A stretch of DNA of 64,000 nucleotides, from NCBI GenBank assembly GCA_030272585.1, contig BSYQ01000009.1, positions 62,001-126,000 on the forward strand, given 5' to 3'. This stretch comes from Bryopsis sp. KO-2023 (lineage: Eukaryota; Chlorophyta; Ulvophyceae; Bryopsidales; Bryopsidaceae). The position numbers and the translations under genes are program-made. Positions 19,877 to 28,954 of this stretch are shown here, one piece after another. Under the pieces are notes generated by a model that saw only the letters and a program-made list of their open reading frames with translations, searched no databases and had not been told where the DNA came from. The number at the start of each line of letters is the position of its first letter. Within the stretch, counting starts at the first letter, position 1.

Positions 19877-22722
19877 TTACTTTGAATATGTCCAGTTTTT
19901 CCACACATATAGCATTTGGGATTTACGCCTCCACCTCCACGTCCTTGATTCCTGCCACCACCTCGTCCGCGACCTCGGCCACCACCCCTTCCCCGACCTC
20001 GACCTTGGCCAATGTTTTGTGCCTGGTCTGGCTGAGGTTGCTGTTGGCCACCCATCTGGTTTGCCTTATCAGTCTGGGGTTGGTTTTGCTTTTTATTTTG
20101 GCCTCGGCCTTTACCTCCGCGCCACCGTCCGCGGCCACGAAAGTTTCCTCCTCCGGATGAGGCAATAGCATCAAGACGAGCCGCCGTCTGGATCGCCAAC
20201 TCAATGCCGTGCGGCACTTGAGCCACAGTTTGTTGTTTGATATGGAACTTTAACCCGTCCACGAAGAAGAAGTATTGTTCTTCATCTGTCATGTTGGGAA
20301 TCCTCAGCACCTGTTCTCGGAAAGCAACAATGTACTGATGCACTGACCCAGTCTGTTTCAGGTTCCGTAAGGAGCGCCTGGCTACATCAGACATTCTGGT
20401 AGGTTCAAATGCTTGGACCAGTTCCTCAACAAACTCAATCCAATTTGTGATTGGATGTTTTTTTCCTTCCCTTGTACGCAGATCCTGGACGTTTCGCCAC
20501 TGAGCAGCAGCTCCGGTCAGGTTACTGCGGAAGAGCCTGAACCATACGCTCTCATCGATGTCCAAAGTCTGGCAATAGACCGTCATTTCTAGTTGCCAAT
20601 CTCTGATCCATCGCTGACCATCACCTGAGAAGGCCTTTGGGAAAGGAATACGAACGGATGACGGAATCCGTCCGTGGCGATCTTGCGGAGCAGCAAAGCC
20701 TTGGTTAGGGTCTGGAGGACCCCCACCTCCACCTCCGCCACCTCCACCGCCACCTGGGTGGTACGGCCATCCACCACCCCCACCTCCACTTGGTCCGGAA
20801 AGGAAAGATCCCCCTCCACTTCCAGGTGGTCCTCCTCCGCCTCCGCCTCCACCCCCAGGTCCACCTCCGGGTCCCCCTCCACCACCACCAGATCGATTTC
20901 CACCCTGTGGCTGGCTTGATGGAGTTGAGGGATAAGAACCCCACCCGTAATACGGGTTACTCGCGGAAGGTGCTCCGTATTGGTTTACGGATTGTCCCAA
21001 ACTTGGTTGGGTGCCTGGTTGGTTTCCTGGTTGCATACCAGGTTGGGTGTTAAGAGCCGGGATTGGATAGAAGACAGACAGCGGAACTGTCGTCAGTGGT
21101 TGTGTTAACATGGATGTCGTTGGTGGTAACACACTCGTTACAGGGGCACTAAGTATGGGTCTGGCTGTGCCAAGTTGACCCGCTTGGCCGAATGGTGCGC
21201 CCATTGCCATAGTTTGTGGCGGCGCAAGACTCCATGCCGTCCGTGTTCTTGGGGATGTAAATAAACCCCAGGAAGATGGAGAACCTCCACCCACGGAGTC
21301 TGCGACAGTTGTCGATGGGCTGCGACCACCCAATCCTCCTAACGTGGTTAGACCAGTAAAAGTACTCAGATCCGGAACAGGTGGTACCGGAAATGGGATA
21401 CTGGTAAGAGGAGTGGATGACACAAAAGGAACGCTTGTGGCTGCAGCTGTCGTGGCCGGCAAAGTGACCGTGCCAGTTCCTGCTCCCATCATACCCACTA
21501 CAACTGGGTCCTGAGCCGGGACTCGAACTTTCTCCCGTTTTTTCCACGCACTCAGTGTTTCTTTGAACTTCGAATCAACATACTTGGAGAGATTACTTTC
21601 CAAAGTCTGCTGTTTCTCTGTCGCGTCTGATAGAAATTTCTCCATCAGTTGCATCGACCTGTGTCCTCCTGCAGTGTCATCAGAACTCACACTGCCTCGT
21701 TCCGCTCTTCTTTGTTTGCGTTGTTCTTCGGCTTGGTGTAAGTCCCGCAACACTTTTGGGCTCTGGCTTACCAAGCCTGAGAGTGTGTCTAGCTGGCCTT
21801 GGTGGTCGACTTGCTCGCACCGAGACTCATCAGTAGTCCGAGCTAGGTTATCCAGCGTTGTCTGCTGGAGGCGCATACCTTCAGCAACTTTTGTCAGAGA
21901 GGCTTGCAGAGACAGAATTTGTTTCTCCCTGAGCGCATTGGTCTGATCAACAGCTTCAGCTTGGGTACGGGCTGATTCCTGCAGTCGATCGAGTCGCTCT
22001 TGCAGAATAGCCTCGTTATCGTATTTACCCAACAGATTCCTGTCGATCCGCTCTGTGGACCTTATATTCTGTTCCAGCAATTTGTGCTGGTGGTCTAACA
22101 ATTTCTGTTGTCTTTCTATAGACTCAGTATTTTGATTGACCAGCTTCTGGGCCTCCTTCCTGACATAGAGCACGAACTGCTCATATTCCTCTTTCAGGTC
22201 GCCTTTTAAGGTCGACTCTGCACGCTGAACCTGCTCGTGAACTTGTCCTTCCAGGTTTTGTGCGACCTCTTGCACATTCGAGGAGACAGCGGCATACACA
22301 TGCTCAGCTGTGTCCCTAAGTTGTCCCTCGTCCACACCATGAACGTGCACCTCCTGCTGGTGGACGTTTATATGCTGATGTTCATGGTGAAGGATGTTGG
22401 TGACTTCTATTGTCGGGACGTCCTCCATATCCTCATCATACTCCTCGTCCCCGGACTCTTCCGACTCTTGTTCCGAGTCTAAGTCTTCGTCCGGTTCCTC
22501 AACCTGGTCGGGTACATGTCTGTCCCACTGCAAATCATGTATTTGCTGCGCTGGTGGGTGCACCACATCTGGATAAACCACGGGAATTAGTTGGTTATCC
22601 ACCACCTCTTCCTCCTCAGGAGGTGGAATAGGTGGTAGCTGTGGCGGCGTCTGGCCGGACATGTTTTTGTTTGAATTTCCTGGAATTTTGACGTAATAGG
22701 AGTGTGTCCGGAAAGTTTCCAA
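19825..22722 (-). CDS. gag protein of the chromovirus
   Basis: This is a 965-residue frame. It has an acidic start, a long Gln/Glu-rich coiled coil (about residues 140-400), a Pro/Gly-rich low-complexity middle, a retrotransposon gag domain (about 700-830), an Arg/Gly-rich segment and a single CCHC zinc knuckle (CYMCGKTGHIQSKC) near the end. It would form the particle and bind RNA. The long N-terminal extension makes it larger than most Ty3 gag proteins. Confidence 0.88.
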   Translation of the reverse strand: METFRTHSYYVKIPGNSNKNMSGQTPPQLPPIPPPEEEEVVDNQLIPVVYPDVVHPPAQQIHDLQWDRHVPDQVEEPDEDLDSEQESEESGDEEYDEDMEDVPTIEVTNILHHEHQHINVHQQEVHVHGVDEGQLRDTAEHVYAAVSSNVQEVAQNLEGQVHEQVQRAESTLKGDLKEEYEQFVLYVRKEAQKLVNQNTESIERQQKLLDHQHKLLEQNIRSTERIDRNLLGKYDNEAILQERLDRLQESARTQAEAVDQTNALREKQILSLQASLTKVAEGMRLQQTTLDNLARTTDESRCEQVDHQGQLDTLSGLVSQSPKVLRDLHQAEEQRKQRRAERGSVSSDDTAGGHRSMQLMEKFLSDATEKQQTLESNLSKYVDSKFKETLSAWKKREKVRVPAQDPVVVGMMGAGTGTVTLPATTAAATSVPFVSSTPLTSIPFPVPPVPDLSTFTGLTTLGGLGGRSPSTTVADSVGGGSPSSWGLFTSPRTRTAWSLAPPQTMAMGAPFGQAGQLGTARPILSAPVTSVLPPTTSMLTQPLTTVPLSVFYPIPALNTQPGMQPGNQPGTQPSLGQSVNQYGAPSASNPYYGWGSYPSTPSSQPQGGNRSGGGGGGPGGGPGGGGGGGGGPPGSGGGSFLSGPSGGGGGGWPYHPGGGGGGGGGGGGPPDPNQGFAAPQDRHGRIPSSVRIPFPKAFSGDGQRWIRDWQLEMTVYCQTLDIDESVWFRLFRSNLTGAAAQWRNVQDLRTREGKKHPITNWIEFVEELVQAFEPTRMSDVARRSLRNLKQTGSVHQYIVAFREQVLRIPNMTDEEQYFFFVDGLKFHIKQQTVAQVPHGIELAIQTAARLDAIASSGGGNFRGRGRWRGGKGRGQNKKQNQPQTDKANQMGGQQQPQPDQAQNIGQGRGRGRGGGRGRGRGGGRNQGRGGGGVNPKCYMCGKTGHIQSKCPEGEKFKKWLNEKAG

Positions 22723-23405
22723 ACTTTCTGGTGACTTGGATGCGAACTTGTTTCAGTTCTGGTTGCAATCCTAGTCGCTATCTTTTCTTGAACCTTACTA
22801 GGTCAGAAATAGATAGGAGTTTTACACTTGACAACGTCGGGTGTTACGTTCCCGTTCGCGTTCTGTCAGCCGACGAGGTTAGTACCTTGGCCGGTGATTC
22901 AGTCTACGACTAACTGTAGAGCCAGTCGTGACTCAGGCGGTGCGGTAACCGATTGCGCGCTGGAAAGAGTGACAATGAGTCACCTGCCAGAACGACTATT
23001 TTTCGTGTTACTGGCAGAAGCGTCAGTCGACGGAAGTTGGTCGTTCCGGACGACGTTCTTTCCTACGCCGGTTCGCACTTTCAGTTGTTCGCCTGCGCGT
23101 TTCGGGTTTACTCCGATCGTTGCTCTCCTTGCACTGTTGTAGTGCTTTCGCCTTGTTTTCCTTTAGATCTACAGATCTGTAGGTTTCCAGAAATTCGTTC
23201 ACTGGACTCCGATTCTTTTGCGACTTCGCCTGACGTTTTCGAACGACGACGCGAGCACGTCGTTCGAAGGATAGCTCTCCTCGCGACCCCTGGAACACAG
23301 AGTTCCAGATCTGTGGGATTTAGTAATCCCTAAGGTCAGATCTTTGGGGGGGGTTCGCGAGTTCTCCTGTGGGGTGCGCCTGGCCTCGCCAGCTCCGAAA
23401 CCAAA

Positions 23406-23439
23406 TGATAAGGGGGTCTAGGACCCCGAGACACAAGCA

Positions 23440-23474
<35 letters not shown>

Positions 23475-23578
23475 TCACTGGGAAGATTAATTTTTACAGG
23501 AGGGCCCCCTGCCCTATAAACCCTGTCGTACATCCCATTGTACTACACAATACCCCTAAACCCGAGTTACTACTATCA
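23406..23578 (-). repeat. 5' LTR of the chromovirus
   Basis: This is the partner of 12933..13105. It is followed at 23579..23583 by CAACG, matching 12928..12932. Confidence 0.92.
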
Positions 23579-23583
23579 CAACG

Positions 23584-23870
23584 CTTGATCGTGATCGGGA
23601 TCGTGATCGGAGCAACCGATTAGATCGACAATCGGAAGCCCGATCCCGATTACGATCAAGCTTTGATCGGCCGACCACGATCATCGATCAGGTTTTGATC
23701 GGCCGATCACGATCACGATCATCGATCATGATCGGTAAAAAAAAAAGAAAAAAAGACCGATCATTTTCAGAATCATGTGGAACGAGATCGTATCAGGTCA
23801 GATCAATGAAACGACCTGTCCTGACATCGAAAATGGACGGCCGATCATTTCCGATCACGTCCATAGTATG
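23584..23870. repeat. Right subterminal array and right end of the hAT element
   Basis: GATCGG words, an A-rich run near 23738 and the terminal CCATAGTATG. The last 200 bp match the reverse complement of 53451..53650, so the two are ends of the same family. GCTGTCAG follows at 23871, the same 8 bases as before the left end at 5670. Confidence 0.85.
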
Positions 23871-24254
23871 GCTGTCAGTGAAGTAGTACGTGGACTACTG
23901 AGCTGTCAGCTAGAATGTTCGAGAAGGTCGCTCAGCACCACAGGAATGGCCGTGGGGCTGAGCTGGGCTCTGATTGACAGGACTGCAAGATCTGATAGCT
24001 TGCAGTACTGATGCAGACTGATGTTACAGCCTATGATCAGTTGGGATCAAGGCAGATAGGGTATTCTATAAGTTCTTGGGGTTTGAACGTTCTTGTAACT
24101 TAACCTAACCTTGGTTTGGAACTTGTCTCGCCCTTGAACCTTGCTAGGTTCAAGTGTCTCTCTCATGACCGTTCAATAGAACAGGCGGTTCGGACTGGCA
24201 GACTTACAGGGTCGCAGTCTTCGGTGGACAGAAGCGGAAAAAGCGATCTGCAGG

Positions 24255-25185
24255 CATACTGTGGATCCGATCACGATTTAATCGGTCGCCGATTAATCGG
24301 CAAGACCGATTAAATCGATCAGCCGATCAACTCGGTCCGACCGATCATCGATCATGATCGGCCGATCACCAATCTGATCGGATGACCGATTTAATCGGCC
24401 AACTTTGATCGGCCGATCACGATCAGACCGATCAACGTCAGCCGATCAAGTGCCGACAGATCGCAGCGCTTGATCGGGGTCGGGATCGGGATCGGAGATG
24501 CCGATTAGATCGGATCATGATCGGTCAATTGATCGGTCTCGCGAAAATGCCGACAAGTCACCACCCACAGGTGTTTCTGGGATGTAGGGATTCGAACTTG
24601 GGACCTAACAGACTAGAGACGAACACATTAATGCTTGGACCACTCGGAGCCACGGTCACTAGGTCATCCGTGTCATTATATACCTCAGTTTGTCGGACTG
24701 ACAGATCACGTATATAATGACACGGATGACCTACAAACCGCGGCTCTGAGTGGTCCAAGCGTTAGTGAGTTTGCTTCTAATCCGTTAGATACTCGGTTCG
24801 AACCCTTCCACCTCAGAAAAACCTGCGGGTGGTGACTTGTCGGCATTTTCGCGAGACCGATCAATTCATCGATCAAATGATCAATACCGATCATGATCGG
24901 ATGCAGGTCCGATCACGATCACACCGATCAAGGTCAGCCGATGAAGTGCCGACAGGTCGCGGCGCTTGATCGTGATCGGGATCGTGATCGGAACAACCGA
25001 TCAGATCGGTGATCGGTATACCGATCACGATCACGATCACGATCACCGATCAGCCAAAAATGAAAAAAAAAAAAAAAAAAACCGATCATTGTTAAAATCG
25101 GTTCTAAGACGCAGTTATGATGTCGGATTACTGCTGTGACCTAATATTACCTTAGTTTTGGAAGATCGATCAGATCCATAGTATG
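24255..25185. mobile_element. Short GATCGG hAT relative with tRNA-like pair
   Basis: The ends are CATACTGTGGATC and GATCCATAGTATG. TCTGCAGG is duplicated on both sides (24247..24254 and 25186..25193). The 931 bp carry GATCGG arrays like the large hAT element and no transposase. The centre is an inverted pair of tRNA-like sequences (24549..24844). It is a non-autonomous partner that could be moved by the transposase family at 6472..9229. It is the same subfamily as 59378..60402. Confidence 0.9.
24549..24844. repeat. Head-to-head tRNA-like inverted repeat
   Basis: Two arms of about 135 bp face away from a short centre (near 24690..24715). Each arm begins GTATATAATGACACGGATGACC at the centre. 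It then has a box-A-like stretch (GGCTC(C/T)GAGTGGTCCAAGC) and, about 45 bp later, a box-B-like stretch (GGTTCGAAYCC). This is the internal promoter layout of RNA polymerase III, as in tRNA-derived SINEs. The acceptor and T stems pair poorly, so functional tRNAs are unlikely. Confidence 0.75.
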
Positions 25186-25218
25186 TCTGCAGGGCAGAAT
25201 CGTTACAACAGCCCCTAA

Positions 25219-25660
25219 GGGCCTGTTCAGATTGAACGAACGAACGCGCAAAACCGCCCACGTGCGGCGACACGTCGGAAATTTTACGTGTTTTCGAACG
25301 AACGCGCAAACGAATCTGCATCCCGTTCGTTCGTGTTTTTTGAACGAACGAACGCGCAATTCTTACGTAATTTGGAACGAACGTGCAAACTCGCAGCCAA
25401 ACCAAAACAGGGCCCCGTTCGCGCCGCCGCAGACGTTCGTCGCGTATGAAAGAGCGTCAAGCGGCGGCAATACCCATCCCGCGCGACCATCGCGAACTTT
25501 CGAGTTGACTCACTTGCTCGTTAATCACGAAAATTATCACACAGTACCAAAATTAGCGTCATCACCCGTTCGTTCGTGTGGTGTCGTTATTCGATCTGAA
25601 CACGAACGCGCGTTCGTTCGTTCGTTAGTAAGCGCGCGTTCGTTCAATCTGAACAGCCCC
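25219..25660. mobile_element. Tourist/Harbinger-like MITE 1
   Basis: It has terminal inverted repeats GGGCCTGTTCAGATTGAACG and (reading inward from the right) GGGGCTGTTCAGATTGAACG. TAA is duplicated at 25216..25218 and 25661..25663. A TAA/TTA duplication and GGGCCTGTT-like ends are typical of PIF/Harbinger MITEs. The interior is rich in GAACGAACGCGC and has no coding capacity. Confidence 0.88.
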
Positions 25661-25663
25661 TAA

Positions 25664-25917
25664 GAGCATCCCCACCGCGGAACTCATCCTCATCTCAACT
25701 CGCGCACGTGCGAGCGAATCGCGACTATCGTTACGAATTTACGTGATTTCGAGCTGAGGAAATGAGGCCGGCCTAATTTCGAGTTACCGAAATGAGGTCG
25801 GCCTCACTTTCTCAGCTCGAAAATCACGTAACTTCGCTACGAATTCGTAACGATAGTCGCGATTCGCTCGCACGTGGGCGAGTTGAGATGAGGATGAGTT
25901 CCGCGGTGGGGATGCTC
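25664..25917. mobile_element. Tourist/Harbinger-like MITE 2, near-palindromic
   Basis: This 254-bp element starts GAGCATCCCCACCGCGG and ends in the exact inverse, with about 80 bp of each half pairing. TAA flanks both ends (25661..25663 and 25918..25920). The left TAA is also the right duplication of MITE 1, so one element inserted at the edge of the other. The RNA would form one long hairpin. Confidence 0.88.
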
Positions 25918-25947
25918 TAATGCAGACACTCGCGAATGACTAACCTA

Positions 25948-26285
25948 AACCCCCCCCCCGAATACAGTACCCCGGGGTACAATAATTATAACTTTGGAAA
26001 AAAAATTCAAGGGGGTACACTATTTGGGGGTGTTCTATTTTTAGAGAGGGGGTTGGATCCTCCAGGGGGTATTTGGGAGGTAGGAAGGGGGCTAATGCTC
26101 CATCCATCACTATAAGAAGATTCTTAACATTGCATAAAAACCAAGTTTGGGGTGGTAGGCCCGGGGGGAGGGGTCACTTTTTGGGGGGTACACTATTCCG
26201 CGTTTGCTTCCAGGGGCGGCGGGGGGTACTATATTGGGGGGGGGTACTCTATTTGGGGGGGGTACTGTATTCGGGGGGGGGGGTT
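25948..26285. mobile_element. MITE 3 with C/G-run ends
   Basis: The left end AACCCCCCCCCCGAATACAG and the right end CTGTATTCGGGGGGGGGGGTT form an inverted pair. The interior repeats GGGGTAC..TATT units on the right half, spaced about 16-20 bp. I could not fix a clean target duplication (TAA versus TAG at the edges), so the family is open. The G runs could form quadruplexes. Confidence 0.65.
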
Positions 26286-26302
26286 AGCAGCGTCGGAATC
26301 GT

Positions 26303-27133
26303 CAGGCCACTTTAAATGAGGACAGTGTCCTCATTGTCCTCATTCTGGTATTTGAGGACAGATTGTGCGGCTTATTTGAGGACTGGGTGAGGACAGTGGG
26401 AGAAAATAGCACAAAAATGACAAAAAAAAACAAGATGCGTCTCTGGACGCAAGGCGACTAACCCCGCACATTTTCATAGCAGGGCGAAAGGAGAGGCTCT
26501 CAAAATGCCCGTCGTGCTGGCTGTAACGCTTGCTATCACGTGAAAACTCATCGCGATAATACCCAAGCAACCCAAAAGCGGCCTTGCACATAACAAGACG
26601 AGAAAAGCTCGAGGCAAACTACACAAGCAATTCGAGAAGAGCTCGACACGTCGCCTTGGGACACGCAACTATACTCCGTTGCACTCCCAAGGAGGTGACG
26701 TTTTTCCTTGACGATCGTCAGTCGACAAAGTATCCACTTAAATCCCAGCCTCAAAACAGACAACAAACAGCCAACTCCACCAGCACCTAACATCAAGGTC
26801 GTTTTGGCGATCGTTGTTCCCTGACGTTCAATCCCGAACGTCAGGGACGTAGAAACTCAAATGAGTCGGACTCACTTGTTACAACGCGCGATATGGACAG
26901 AAAACGCTGCTGGGACCATCGAAATCAAAGGTATAGTCGCGAAATCAGGCGAAACACCTTTCCTTTCCTTTCTGGTGCTCAGAGATAGCAACGATCTGAG
27001 TGGGCAGGGTCGGTTTCCCGCAAAACGGCTGTGTTTGTCCGCGGTTGACTGGATTTAACTTTGTAAAATGAGGACAGGTTGAAGACCTTAAATGAGGACA
27101 ATGTCCTCACGTGTCCTCAAATAAAGTGGCCTG
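26303..27133. mobile_element. hAT-type MITE 4 (TGAGGACA family)
   Basis: The ends are CAGGCCACTTTAAATGAGGA and the inverse of CAGGCCACTTTATTTGAGGA. GGAATCGT is duplicated exactly at 26295..26302 and 27134..27141, the 8-bp hAT signature. Short TGAGGACA repeats sit inside both ends. The 831-bp interior has no recognisable transposase. It lies 180 bp upstream of a possible gene at 27313. Confidence 0.9.
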
Positions 27134-27312
27134 GGAATCGTTTGTTTGTTTGTTTGCAAGCGATTGTACGAGTGAAACAAAGAGAATTTCACCAAGGGCT
27201 AAAAAAACGATTATGCCCTTCGTGGCTTGGTTGTGGCCAAAAGGTCGTCACACAATTTTGTCCGCCAAATCGAAACAACAGCTCTCGACGATAGCGCGCT
27301 GCAGGGGAAAGG

Positions 27313-28298
27313 ATGAATTTTGAGTTCACGCAAGAACCAGAAGCTCTGCTGAGAAGGATAAAACTGAGAAAAAAGTTTCCTTTGGCGAGCCCCTTCGAAC
27401 TCGTCGTAGGGCTAGATTGCGACCGTCTCGACCCCAAGCCAGAGCCAAGGTGCTACATTCAGGTACCCCAGGAAGGCCGGTTTTATGGATGCGTGGGCAT
27501 CGGATAGAGCTTCTTGCGGAACGATAGAATTCGACCAGGAGAGCGCGAAGCGACGAACTGTGCCTTCAAAGAACAGTGCGACTTGTTGGAATATTGTCGA
27601 CGAGTTGATCAAGAGGGCCAAGATACCACCTGTTCGCGGACGAACTTTTTGACGGTTTTGACGACTATGGACGGCGGTGTCTATAAAAGTGAACTTGGCA
27701 ATGCTTCCAATGCTGTCACAGTCTGTTCAGGTTTCAGCCTGACTGCTGAGGTGTTGTTGAAAACATAATCTGACATCCTTACAATGTGGTTTCATCATTG
27801 ACAGGACACCATCATCAATGGGAAGATAGGGTACAGCATTTCCCAGAAACAACTTTCATATGAAGGATCATACCCCATTCCGTTCCTAGGAAACTTCGAA
27901 GTTTATGCAAACTATGATTTCAGCCCAGAGCCTCGGAGAAGGTATAATGTTGGATTTCGATTAGGGACGAGTGGCGTGGTATCCCTGATGCACAAAGGGG
28001 AAATGGACGTAAGCTTCAAGGCACCGTTCAACCGTCGACTTGGATTTGAGGCAAGTTTTTTATCCTTTAGCTTTTGGACTCGCAGGGAATGAATGCCACT
28101 TTGGAACTGTCGCGATGTTGCCTGATTTCAACAGTTGGAAGTTGAGATAGTTGTCCGGAATGTAGGTGAATGGATCAGTGACGAGGCCAGGGTTGGGGGC
28201 CGAAGCTGGTGGAGGACAATTCAATGTTGGGAGCGGTGCTTTGAAAATTCACCTGTCAGAAGCCAATGCTGTTGTTTATATCTAGCATTCAGAGAACC
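27313..28298 (+). CDS. Possible multi-exon gene, unrecognised beta-rich protein
   Basis: Three stretches read like real protein. The first starts at the ATG at 27313 (MNFEFTQEPEALLRRIKLRK) and runs to a possible donor at about 27460. The second follows an acceptor at about 27804 (DTIINGKIGYSISQKQ, later NFEVYANYDFSPEPRRRYN and FKAPFNRRLGFE). The third ends at a stop at about 28298 (GGGQFNVGSGALKIHLSEA). Alternating hydrophobic segments and the terminal beta-like strand recall membrane-barrel or plastid-envelope proteins, but I do not recognise the family. I could not build one clean splice chain between 27460 and 27800 or around 28140..28190, so the gene model is provisional. Confidence 0.35.
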
Positions 28299-28954
28299 CT
28301 GGCAAGAGGCGGGGGCATGCTCTTTCCTTTTGTCTGATATCAAGAAAATACTTCAGAAGATCGGACTGCACTGTATCGGTCGGCAATCATAATATTTTTT
28401 CTCCAAAATATTTATGTATTGGGTTGAAACTTTCATGAATTTGATTCCCAATGATTCATTTTCACCTGCGGTATCTGTGGATAGTGTGGGGCTCTTGTCG
28501 TTCCTGACTACTGGAGAGGTCAAGGGTCCAAGGCTAAGAGAGCTGTGCATTTTCGTTGGTGGAAATAAATCCTATTGAGCTTTTTTTTCTGGGGTGGAGG
28601 GAGTGGAGATTGAATTCAATTCGATTTTTTTTTAGGGGGGGTGGGGGGGGGGGGTAATTGTGAGAGAGGGAGGATTGCTTCAGGAAAACAGAGAAAGCAC
28701 GTAGACTGACTTTTATATAAAGATGTTTCAAGGTATTGTAAGATTACTTTTCTGTGCCTGGTTTGAAGATTCGATTCACTATTAAATAACAGTGAATTCA
28801 CTACTCAGTTTCCATTCACAGATCAAAATCCAGCCAAACCATTTTGAAACCCTCTTTACAGAAGAAAAAAAAACACAAAAATGTGGTGAAAACAAAAATG
28901 ACAAAACTTACTCATCTCACTTCCAAAACGGGGGGGGGGGAGGAGAAAGTAATC
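28299..28954. other. Intergenic, convergent 3' ends
   Basis: This stretch separates the possible + gene from CYP37 on -. It contains A/T-rich sequence and G runs near 28636..28655 and 28931..28941, with no recognisable gene. Confidence 0.5.

Larger units (their letters stand above)
12933..23578 (-). mobile_element. Ty3/Gypsy chromovirus, looks whole and young
   Basis: This is a 10.6-kb LTR retrotransposon on the minus strand. Its two 173-bp LTRs (12933..13105 and 23406..23578) look identical, and CAACG is duplicated at both edges. Next to the right LTR, a sequence reading TTTGGTTTCGGAGC on the minus strand resembles a tRNA primer-binding site. A G-rich polypurine tract borders the left LTR. 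In element order it has gag, pol (protease, reverse transcriptase, RNase H, integrase, chromodomain) and an extra third frame after pol. I see no breaks in the three large frames. Identical LTRs imply a very recent insertion. It lies in the right subterminal array of the hAT element. Confidence 0.92.
5670..23870. mobile_element. Two-gene hAT transposon with GATCGG arrays, interrupted
   Basis: The ends are CATACTATGGATC (left) and CCATAGTATG (right), an inverted pair. GCTGTCAG flanks both ends (5662..5669 and 23871..23878), the 8-bp duplication typical of hAT elements. With the 10.6-kb LTR element (12933..23578) and its 5-bp duplication set aside, the transposon is about 7.5 kb. It has long GATCGG/CGATC subterminal arrays at both ends, a BED-finger hAT transposase on + (6472..9229) and a second gene on - (9854..12621). 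The two are convergent, with 50-bp tandem repeats between their 3' ends. Each gene carries later insertions, so this copy is probably dead. Shorter relatives with the same ends lie at 24255..25185 and 59378..60402. Confidence 0.8.
5158..25210 (+). mobile_element. Probable LTR split by later insertions
   Basis: A sequence starting TGTAGCGAATC follows a purine tract (GATGGGGAGGAA), as a 3' LTR follows its polypurine tract. Its start resembles that of the solo LTR at 11001 (TGTAGTGAATC). Its later part (23879..24254) shares with that solo LTR the motif GGCAGACTT followed by a GTCGCAG-like stretch. If real, the LTR consists of 5158..5246, 5633..5669, 23879..24254 and perhaps 25194..25210 (ending ACAACA). 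A TGCACAG element, the 18.2-kb hAT region and a second GATCGG element interrupt it. The right boundary is uncertain, because the flank also resembles the end of the neighbouring MITE. Confidence 0.4.

Noticed and set aside
20589-20944. Minus and plus ORFs rich in Val, Glu, Trp, Ser or Arg
   Set aside because: They are shadows of the Gly/Pro-rich low-complexity part of gag in other frames.
24549-24844. Functional tRNA genes
   Set aside because: Box A and box B are present, but acceptor and T stems pair poorly and the units sit in transposons. I list them as tRNA-like only.
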